Shown in pieces: positions 30,482-35,979 of a stretch of DNA of 35,979 bases (the first letter of the stretch is position 1; every line of letters starts with the position of its first letter). The position numbers were made by a program, and so were the translations under genes. Location of the stretch: contig JAUMZB010000020.1 of assembly GCA_030528345.1 (NCBI GenBank), forward strand, positions 1 through 35,979, in the 5' to 3' direction. Source of the DNA: Eikenella sp. (GTDB lineage Bacteria > Pseudomonadota > Gammaproteobacteria > Burkholderiales > Neisseriaceae). The notes under the pieces are model-generated. The model had not been told where the DNA came from, did not search any database, and saw only the letters and a program-made list of their open reading frames with translations.

Positions 30482-31669
30482 TTATTGCGCCACATAACCG
30501 CGCAATTCGTTAATTTTGCGGCGGGTTTCTTCGGTTTCGCATTCCAGGCGCACCAATTGGCCGGCATGGCTGCCGCCGGCCTGCTGCGCGGCGGCAACGC
30601 ATTTGGCTGCGGTGGCGCTGTTCCAGTTTTGGTAGTCTTGGCCGATGATGGCTTTCACATCATCGGGCACGCTTTGCCACAGGCGGCGGATTTCCTGATC
30701 GGCTTCTTGGTTTTTGCGGCGGGCTTCGTTCACGGCGGCCAACAGATGGGTTTCGGCATTTTGCGCCAATTCGGGCAGGCGTTGCTGCACGCGCTGGGAA
30801 TCGCACTCCAAGCGCAAGACTTCCTGCTCCAAGGGCTCGGCCGATTCGGATTTGCCGTAATAGGCGCATTCGGTTTCGCGCAGGCGGTTCCATTGCTCTT
30901 GGCCGGTTTTCAGGGCGGCGCGGGCGGCGGGCGGCAGATTGTTCCAGTTTTGGTTTAATTCTTTATGCCAGCCTTGGTTTTCGGTTTTGGCCGTTTCCAA
31001 ACGGGCTTGCAGCTGGGCTTGGTTGAGCGCGTCCAATTCCCGCTGGCGGGCGGCTTCGGAGGCGGCTTGAGCCTCAATGGCTTTTACCTGTTCGCCCAGC
31101 AGGGGGTGGGCAAGATAAAAGCGCAGGGGCAGATTGAGCGCGGCGGCGGCGGTTTGGGCATTGGCATCCACTTCGGGTTGGCCGTTGGCGCCGGCTGCTA
31201 CCGTATAGGGCAGCGGCAGGATATAGCCTTTATTGACGTCGGTTTTGAAGCCGTGATTGAGCAAGATGCCGTCTAAATCCACGCCGTCGGTTTCGTGCAC
31301 CGTCATATAGTGGCTGAAGCTCTCTTGCAGCTTTTGCCGCGTTTCGGCGGGCGGGTTGAGCCGCAGGGAGGCTTCGCAGGACAGGGGGTGGTTTTGGCCG
31401 GCGGCTTGCAGGGTACGGATATTGTCGATATCCACGCCCAAGGCGCTGAGGGCGGCGGTGGCCTCGGCCTGGCCGAAGTCGCCGGGCAAGCCTATGTTGC
31501 TTTCCTCTAATGTGCTCACCCGCAACACGGCTTGGTCGCGGATTTGCGCTTTGATGGCGTCGATGACGGCGGGCGATTCGCAAGACAGCTTGTCGGCGGG
31601 CGGGTTTTGTCCGTCGCAGGCGGCAAGCAGCAGGGCGGCCAACAGGGTGCCGGGCAGCAGGTATTTCAT
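30482..31669 (-). CDS. lipoprotein with tandem LprI-like (DUF1311) repeats
   Basis: The 395-residue protein has a lipoprotein signal (MKYLLPGTLLAALLLAAC). C18 is followed by aspartate, which in E. coli favours inner-membrane retention. An unassigned region (about 20-190) and a helical linker precede two related C-terminal units: LPPAARAALKTGQEQWNRLRETEC...RLEC (about 245-310) and VPDDVKAIIGQDYQNWNSATAAKC...RLEC (about 330-390). Each has a tryptophan and a cysteine pair like the LprI/DUF1311 lysozyme-inhibitor domain. Lysozyme binding is not shown here. AGGAGA lies six bases before the ATG. The thioesterase gene is 21 bp upstream on the same strand. Confidence 0.8.
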   Translation of the reverse strand: MKYLLPGTLLAALLLAACDGQNPPADKLSCESPAVIDAIKAQIRDQAVLRVSTLEESNIGLPGDFGQAEATAALSALGVDIDNIRTLQAAGQNHPLSCEASLRLNPPAETRQKLQESFSHYMTVHETDGVDLDGILLNHGFKTDVNKGYILPLPYTVAAGANGQPEVDANAQTAAAALNLPLRFYLAHPLLGEQVKAIEAQAASEAARQRELDALNQAQLQARLETAKTENQGWHKELNQNWNNLPPAARAALKTGQEQWNRLRETECAYYGKSESAEPLEQEVLRLECDSQRVQQRLPELAQNAETHLLAAVNEARRKNQEADQEIRRLWQSVPDDVKAIIGQDYQNWNSATAAKCVAAAQQAGGSHAGQLVRLECETEETRRKINELRGYVAQ

Positions 31670-31690
31670 GGGTTTCTCCTAAGGGGTTGT

Positions 31691-32200
31691 TTAGTCGCAG
31701 AGGTCGCAGGAAGGAATGGCGCGGCTGCTGTTTAAACGCAGTGCTTTGCGCTGTTCGGCGGCGGCAAAGCGGCAGCGCTGCAAATCGGTGTTTAGGGCCA
31801 AGGGCGGCACCGGCGCGGGACGGCCTTCGTGCATGGCCACCATGGTGAAATAGCAGCTATTGGTGTGGCGCACACTGCGGCGGCGGATGTCTTCGGCTTC
31901 CACACGAATACCGATTTCCATGGAAGTGCGGCCGACGTGGTTGACGCTGGCCAAAAACGTGACCAATTCGCCTACGTGTATCGGCTCTTTAAAGGTGACT
32001 TTGTCCACCGACAGGGTGACGCAGTAGTGCCCGCTGTAGCGGCTGGCGCAGGCATAGGCCACTTGGTCGAGCAGCTTGAGCAGGTCGCCGCCGTGCACAT
32101 TGCCGCTGAAATTCGCCATGTCGGGCGTCATCAAAACGGTCATTTGCAATTCGTGTTGCGGGGGGATGGAAGTGTGATGGGCTGGTGCTTCAGTATGCAT
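31691..32200 (-). CDS. hotdog-fold acyl-CoA thioesterase
   Basis: Hydrolyses acyl-CoA to free fatty acid and CoA. The 169-residue protein has the YciA/ACOT-type hotdog core: MTPDMANFSGNVHGGDLLKLLDQVAYACA, with the catalytic asparagine and aspartate expected in NVHGGD and the LLDQ helix. VDKVTFKEPIHVGELVTFLASV, the acyl-binding sheet, follows. The C-terminal tail after the core is long and ends SCDLCD, an unusual CxxC. Start 32200. It lies 39 bp after ppx and 21 bp before the lipoprotein gene, so the three may share a transcript from the ppx promoter. Cytoplasmic. Confidence 0.92.
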   Translation of the reverse strand: MHTEAPAHHTSIPPQHELQMTVLMTPDMANFSGNVHGGDLLKLLDQVAYACASRYSGHYCVTLSVDKVTFKEPIHVGELVTFLASVNHVGRTSMEIGIRVEAEDIRRRSVRHTNSCYFTMVAMHEGRPAPVPPLALNTDLQRCRFAAAEQRKALRLNSSRAIPSCDLCD

Positions 32201-32239
32201 GGTACGGTTCGGATTCGGGCTGCCTGAAAGGGGGGTGTT

Positions 32240-33733
32240 TTATTGGGCGACGATTTCGAAATGCAGGCCGATTTTCTGCCATTGGGCGGCATCGTCGGCC
32301 AAGGCGCCGGCGGTGAGCGGATTGTCGTCCAGCCAGCGGCGGTTGATGCAGAGGGTATAGCGGCGCTGTTTGTAATCCAGGGTGGTGCCGTCGGGCAGGG
32401 CGAGCGGCAGGCGGCCGCGGCAGAACAGGGCGGCCAAGCGCAGGGAGAGGGTGGCGAACCAGAGCATGCGGTTGCCGTTGAGCAGCTCGGCCAGTTTGCG
32501 CACGTCGCCGCGGTGGCCGAGCACCAACAGCGACAGAATATGCTGCTCTTTGCGCGAGAAGCCGGGCATGTCGGCCTGTTCGAGGATGTAGGCGGAGTGT
32601 TTGTGGTAGGCGGTGTGGGCGATGTCGATGCCGATTTCGTGCACCAAGGCCGCCCAACGCAGGTATTGCTGCCAGCGGCTGCGGGTTTTCGGCTCTTCCT
32701 TGGCCGAGAGCATGCCGAAAAACTGCTCGGCCAGGGCGGCCACGCGCTCGGCCTGGTTGGGGCCGACGTGGTAGCGCTGCTGGAAGCGGGCAATGGTTTG
32801 GTCGCGCATGTCTTCGTTTAGCTGGCGGCCGATAAGGTCGTAAAACACACCGTCGCGCAGGGCGGCGTCGGTTACGGTCATGCCGCGGATGCCGAGTTCT
32901 TCGAATACCGCAGTCATCACGGCCAAGCCGCCGGCGAATACTTCGATGCGGTCGGCTTTCAACCCTTCCAAACGGGCTTTTTTGGTGCTGCCGGCGCCGA
33001 TCAGGCGGCGGACGATGTGCTGCATGGCTTCAAGGGTGATGCCGTCCTGCTCGGGAAAAAGGGCGGCGCCCACGTCGCGGATGGCGCGGGCGGAGCCGGA
33101 AGTGCCGACGGCGAAATCCCAGCCGTTGAATTTGAGGATTTTGCCGATGCGCTGGATTTCGCCGCGGGCGGCGGTGACGGCGGTGCGGAAACTCTCGGCG
33201 CCGACTTTGCTTTTCGGGAAAAAGCGCATGCTGTAGGTCACGCAGCCTAAGTTCAGGCTTTCGGTTACGGTGGGTTGGAGATCGGAGCCGATCACGAATT
33301 CGGTGGAGCCGCCGCCGATGTCCACCACCAGCATTTTGTCGCCGTTGGGCGGCAGGGTGTGCACCACGCCGGTGTAGATGAGGCGGGCTTCTTCGCGGCC
33401 GGCAATCACTTCAATCGGGAAGCCCAGCGCGGCTTCGGCTTTGGGGATGAATGGGTCGATGTTTTTGGCCACGCGGAAGGTGTTGGTGGCCACGGTGCGC
33501 ACCTGCTCGGGCGGAAAACCGCGCAGCCGCTCGCCGAATTTGGCCAAACAGGCCAAAGCGCGCTCCTGCGAGGCTTCGTCCAGCATTTTGCGCTGATCCA
33601 GGCCGGCGGCAAAACGCACCATTTCTTTGATGGAATCGATGATTTGCAGCTGGCCGTTTTGGTTTTGGCAGATTTGCAGGCGGAAGCTGTTGGAACCCAA
33701 GTCTACCGTGGCGAGCATATTGTCTGGAATCAT
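32240..33733 (-). CDS. ppx: exopolyphosphatase (Ppx/GppA family)
   Basis: Removes phosphate from the ends of polyphosphate; relatives also hydrolyse pppGpp. The 497-residue protein has the actin-like ATPase fold: ATVDLGSNSFRLQI at 8-21, TVATNTFRVAKN, VIAGREEARLIYTGV, and the phosphate loop VDIGGGSTEFVIG near residues 141-153. The C-terminal HD-like domain includes LRWAALVHEIGIDIAHTAYHKHSAYIL. The length fits full Ppx. Start 33733 (MIPDNMLATVDLG) has no strong Shine-Dalgarno; the ATG at 33718 is possible. A good promoter lies just upstream. ppk is not in the window. Confidence 0.95.
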   Translation of the reverse strand: MIPDNMLATVDLGSNSFRLQICQNQNGQLQIIDSIKEMVRFAAGLDQRKMLDEASQERALACLAKFGERLRGFPPEQVRTVATNTFRVAKNIDPFIPKAEAALGFPIEVIAGREEARLIYTGVVHTLPPNGDKMLVVDIGGGSTEFVIGSDLQPTVTESLNLGCVTYSMRFFPKSKVGAESFRTAVTAARGEIQRIGKILKFNGWDFAVGTSGSARAIRDVGAALFPEQDGITLEAMQHIVRRLIGAGSTKKARLEGLKADRIEVFAGGLAVMTAVFEELGIRGMTVTDAALRDGVFYDLIGRQLNEDMRDQTIARFQQRYHVGPNQAERVAALAEQFFGMLSAKEEPKTRSRWQQYLRWAALVHEIGIDIAHTAYHKHSAYILEQADMPGFSRKEQHILSLLVLGHRGDVRKLAELLNGNRMLWFATLSLRLAALFCRGRLPLALPDGTTLDYKQRRYTLCINRRWLDDNPLTAGALADDAAQWQKIGLHFEIVAQ

Positions 33734-33762
33734 TGAAGGGGCGGCAAGGAAATAAAGCGCGT

Positions 33763-33791
33763 ATCTTACCTTGTCGGGCGGGGGCTGTCAT
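33763..33791 (-). promoter_or_regulatory. predicted ppx promoter
   Basis: On the minus strand: ATGACA (-35, 33786-33791), a 17-bp spacer, then TAAGAT (-10, 33763-33768). The leader is about 23 bases. Confidence 0.6.
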
Positions 33792-33820
33792 GATGAAAAT
33801 TCTGCGGCGGCGGGGCGGAT

Positions 33821-33832
33821 TTCAGGTAGCCT
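33821..33832 (-). repeat. Eikenella-type DUS
   Basis: Exact TTCAGGTAGCCT in the divergent ppx/transporter intergenic region, unpaired. A worn copy (TTTAAGTAGCCC) lies near 33899-33910. Confidence 0.85.
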
Positions 33833-33927
33833 GCGCCCGTTTTCCGGTGCGCGGTTTTTGGCCGGCAATACGGCCTCAATGCAAATAACGGGCGGGCTTT
33901 TAAGTAGCCCGGGACTACCCGCTCCTA

Positions 33928-33933
33928 TATAAT
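33928..33933 (+). promoter_or_regulatory. -10 element of the EamA transporter gene
   Basis: Perfect TATAAT, 39 bp before the ATG at 33973. No good -35 can be seen. Confidence 0.45.
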
Positions 33934-33972
33934 GCGGCGCCGTTTTGAACGGGACCGACGAGGCTTTGGACG

Positions 33973-34851
33973 ATGGAATTTTTGTTGGCGGCGGTGGCGT
34001 GCAGCGTGGCGGTGTCGGTATTGCTCAAAGTGGCGCGCCGGCGCGGCATTCAGATCGAGCACGCGATTGCGGTGAATTATATTGCGGCCGGCGCCTGCTG
34101 CTGGTTTCTGCTCAAACCGCCGCTGCATACCTTGGCGCAGGCCGACTGGCGGGCGCTGTGGCCGTTTTTGCTGCTGGGGGTGCTGCTGCCCGCCATTTTT
34201 GTGGTGCTGGCGCGGGCGGTGGAGCAGGCGGGCATTGTGCGTACCGATGCGGCCCAGCGTTTGTCGCTGGCTCTGCCGGTGGCGGTGGCGTTTTTGTGGT
34301 TCGGCGAAGTGCTGACGCTCAATAAAACGGCCGGCATCGTGCTGGCTTTTGCCGCGCTGGCCGGCCTGCTGTATCGGCCGGAGGGTGGCAAAAAAGGCAG
34401 CGGCGGCCTGTTTTGGCTGGCCGGTGTGTGGCTGGGCTTCGGCGTCATCGATATTTTGTTCAAGCAATTGTCGAAAACCGGGCAGGCGGTGTCGCTGAAT
34501 CTGTTTGTGGCCTTTGCCTTGGCCTGTGTGCTGATGTGGGGCTATGTGTGGTGGCGCGGCAAAGCACTGAAAGCGGCGGATGTGGCCGGCGGCCTGCTGC
34601 TGGGTGCCTTGAATTTCGGCAATATTCTGTTTTATCTGAAAGCGCATCAGGCGTATCAAAACGATCCCACACTGGTGTTTGCCGGCATGAATTTGGGCGT
34701 AATCGTGTTGGGCACCCTGGTGGGCGCGGCGGTGTTTAAGGAAAAAATTGCCACCGCCAACCAAATCGGCATCGTGCTGGCTTTGGCGGCGGTGGCGAGT
34801 TTTTATTATTTGGATAAGGTGTTGGCGGCAATGGGCTGGCTGACGGCATAA
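33973..34851 (+). CDS. EamA/DMT-family transporter
   Basis: The 292-residue protein is almost entirely hydrophobic, with about nine to ten helices in two related halves, as in the drug/metabolite transporter superfamily. Landmarks are the first helix (MEFLLAAVACSVAVSVLLKVARR) and AVEQAGIVRTDAAQRLSLALPVAVAFLWFGEVLT ending the first half. LKAHQAYQNDPTLVFAGMNLGVIVLGTLVGAAVFKEKI lies in the second half. The substrate cannot be inferred. The ATG at 33973 has a weak GGA close by. It is a single-gene unit, divergent from ppx, and codon use matches the chromosome. Confidence 0.88.
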   Translation: MEFLLAAVACSVAVSVLLKVARRRGIQIEHAIAVNYIAAGACCWFLLKPPLHTLAQADWRALWPFLLLGVLLPAIFVVLARAVEQAGIVRTDAAQRLSLALPVAVAFLWFGEVLTLNKTAGIVLAFAALAGLLYRPEGGKKGSGGLFWLAGVWLGFGVIDILFKQLSKTGQAVSLNLFVAFALACVLMWGYVWWRGKALKAADVAGGLLLGALNFGNILFYLKAHQAYQNDPTLVFAGMNLGVIVLGTLVGAAVFKEKIATANQIGIVLALAAVASFYYLDKVLAAMGWLTA

Positions 34852-34879
34852 AAGTGATGATGCGGCCTTGTGTGTGAAG

Positions 34880-34891
34880 AGGCTGCCTGAA
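34880..34891 (+). repeat. Simonsiella-dialect DUS copy
   Basis: AGGCTGCCTGAA, 28 bp after the transporter stop. With GGCAAGCC downstream it can form a 7-bp stem with one bulge, a possible weak terminator. Confidence 0.65.
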
Positions 34892-34994
34892 AACGGCAAG
34901 CCGCAGATCGGATTCTTAACCCTGGAAAATGGCTGATAAAAGATAAGGATGCCATCGGATACGGCCGGCTTGCGCGGCGGTGCATCATGGGATA

Positions 34995-35036
34995 CAGGCT
35001 ACCTGAAAGCATTCGGCATGGCTTTCAGGTAGCCTG
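34995..35036. terminator. DUS-pair hairpin
   Basis: CAGGCTACCTGAAAGC (34995-35010) and its exact complement (35021-35036) form a 16-bp stem with a 10-base loop. Both arms hold exact DUS copies. It lies 143 bp past the transporter stop and just before the insertion element. Confidence 0.75.
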
Positions 35037-35152
35037 AAATCTTTGCAAAACCCCATCTGCGGCGCATTTCTGCGTTGTGCGTTTATGCCCTAGATTGCGT
35101 CGTCACGAAAAACTATTAAACTACAGCAACATCCTCAGTTAAAGGCAGTCCA

Positions 35153-35626
35153 ATGTCATCCTCTCACCGTCGGCACGATCTTTCAGATCATCACTGGGCC
35201 TTGCTGGAGCCGCATTTGCCGGGTCAGCGTGGGCAATGGGGCGGCATCGCCAAAGACAACCGCCTCTTTATCAATGCCGTCTTGTGGATTCTTCGAACCT
35301 GTGCGCCTTGGCGCGACCTGCCTCCGGACTACGGCGACTGGAAGAATGTTCATCGCCGTTTCTGTCGTTGGCGCGATAGCGGCAGATGGGAGGCCTTGCT
35401 TGAATACTTTGTGGACCAGCCCGACTTCGAGTGGTTGATGATTGATGCCAGTCACTGCAAGGTGCATCCCCATGCAGCGGGTGCGCGTGGCGGCAATCAG
35501 GGCATGAGCCGTACAAAAGGGGGCTCAACACCAAGATACATCTGGCCGTGGATGCGCATGGTATGCCGGTCAGAATCCTTGCTACGGAAGGTTCCCAGGC
35601 GGATTGCACGCAAGCATCGGCCCTGA
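35153..35626 (+). CDS. IS5-family transposase, first frame (OrfA)
   Basis: Begins MSSSHRRHDLSDHHWALLEPHLPG and continues INAVLWILRTCAPWRDLPPDYGDWKNVHRRFCRW, the DUF4096-type N-terminal domain of IS5 transposases. WLMIDASHCKVHPHA then carries the first catalytic aspartate. Family similarity stops at RTKGG (codons near 35511-35524). The remaining residues up to the stop at 35626 are an out-of-frame tail. To rejoin the second frame the ribosome must slip back one base on the run A4G5 at 35515-35523. That may be programmed, as in several IS427 members, or a disabling mutation. Confidence 0.85.
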   Translation: MSSSHRRHDLSDHHWALLEPHLPGQRGQWGGIAKDNRLFINAVLWILRTCAPWRDLPPDYGDWKNVHRRFCRWRDSGRWEALLEYFVDQPDFEWLMIDASHCKVHPHAAGARGGNQGMSRTKGGSTPRYIWPWMRMVCRSESLLRKVPRRIARKHRP

Positions 35627-35916
35627 TTGAGGGATTAACGGCTGAGCATCTGATTGCCGACAAGGGCTACGACAGTGATGTGATTGTCCGGCAGGCGCAG
35701 TATCAGGGCATGCAGGTACAAATTCCACCACGAAAGAACCGCAAAGCGCCGCGTACGTTTGACAAGCATCTGTACCGCCATCGGCATCTGGTGGAAAACG
35801 CCTTTCTACATCTCAAGCGATGGCGTGGCATTGCCACTCGGTATGCGAAGAACTTGGATTCCTTCCTGGCGGCGGCTCAAATCCGTTGCTTGATGTTGTG
35901 GCTCAATATCTCATGA
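35548..35916 (+). CDS. IS5-family transposase, second frame (OrfB)
   Basis: Carries the C-terminal catalytic core. Similarity begins before the first ATG, at about 35521 (LNTKIHLAVDAHG), which supports expression as an OrfA-OrfB fusion by -1 frameshift. Visible parts are the second catalytic aspartate in LIADKGYDSD and the IPPRKNRK segment. The Y-(2)-R-(3)-E motif of DDE enzymes follows in LYRHRHLVENAFLHLKRWRGI, then the typical end SFLAAAQIRCLMLWLN. The frame is intact to its stop, so the element may still be active if the shift works. Free-standing translation from 35548 is unlikely to give activity. Confidence 0.8.
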   Translation: MDAHGMPVRILATEGSQADCTQASALIEGLTAEHLIADKGYDSDVIVRQAQYQGMQVQIPPRKNRKAPRTFDKHLYRHRHLVENAFLHLKRWRGIATRYAKNLDSFLAAAQIRCLMLWLNIS

Positions 35917-35979
35917 CGACAATGCCTAGGTGTATAGTCCCAGACTTTAAGGGTTCAATTATCTCCCCCGAATGGAAGG

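Larger units (their letters stand above)
34852..35152. other. non-coding stretch between the transporter and the transposase
   Basis: No gene found. It holds a simDUS word (34880-34891) within a small bulged hairpin, and a strong Eikenella-DUS hairpin (34995-35036). A stretch beginning ATCTTTGCAAAACCCC (about 35039) resembles ends of some neisserial insertion sequences. The left end of the IS5-family element (from about 35090) follows. Confidence 0.7.
35094..35925 (+). mobile_element. IS5-family insertion sequence (IS427-like)
   Basis: An 832-bp unit lies between two CTAG tetramers (35090-35093 and 35926-35929). Its ends are imperfect inverted repeats: the left inner end GTCGTCACGA (35099-35108) matches the complement of the right inner end TCATGACGAC (35911-35920) at nine of ten bases. 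The outermost five bases do not match. Size, two overlapping transposase frames and a CTAG flank fit the IS427 group of IS5. The exact ends are my estimate. A longer weak match (TATGCCCTAG against the complement TATACACCTAG) hints that the repeats may extend outward by about ten bases. Confidence 0.65.

Overview
The window is chromosomal DNA of a Neisseriaceae bacterium, most likely Eikenella or a very close relative. The main evidence is the 12-mer AGGCTACCTGAA (reverse TTCAGGTAGCCT). I counted 19 exact copies by eye, plus many one-base variants. It is the DNA uptake sequence (DUS) dialect described for Eikenella. A few copies carry AGGCTGCCTGAA, the form described for Simonsiella. Gene content and GC-rich codon use fit betaproteobacteria. 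No rRNA, tRNA, CRISPR array or prophage was seen.

Layout. 1-9.5 kb, mostly minus strand: nagZ, comM, rnc, then cca on plus, then purA, hisZ, kdsA and a soluble RnfB-like ferredoxin. 9.5-12.7 kb, plus strand: a TrmH/SpoU methyltransferase, rpsO with a structured leader, gpx and two unrecognised small genes (one membrane-anchored, one secreted). 12.8-17.5 kb: guaB on minus, then a DUF4124 protein, uvrC and pgsA on plus. 17.5-22.4 kb: the class Ia ribonucleotide reductase operon nrdA-nrdB-yfaE. It is interrupted between nrdA and nrdB by an AT-rich two-gene cassette (a three-helix membrane protein and a 60-residue hydrophilic protein). 22.6-34 kb, minus strand: argB, yidB, the wza-wzb-wzc capsule/exopolysaccharide export and tyrosine-kinase set, an LplT-like MFS gene overlapping ccoS, a small unknown gene, a Nudix hydrolase, a lipoprotein with tandem LprI-like repeats, an acyl-CoA thioesterase and ppx. 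34-36 kb: an EamA-type transporter on plus, then an IS5-family element with a frameshifted transposase near the window edge.

Most genes are housekeeping: nucleotide synthesis (purA, guaB, nrdAB), DNA repair and transformation (uvrC, comM), RNA processing (rnc, cca, trmH), envelope (kdsA, pgsA, nagZ, wza/b/c), and amino acids (hisZ, argB). Inverted DUS pairs close several transcription units as terminator-like hairpins; one is a perfect 38-bp palindrome between convergent cca and purA. Two genes (cca, pgsA) take their stop codon from a DUS copy.

The best candidate for something undescribed is the AT-rich cassette at about 19,950-20,850 inside the nrdAB operon. Its membrane protein has the general look of small membrane effectors of nucleotide-signalling defence systems, but no partner sensor is visible and that reading is an inference.
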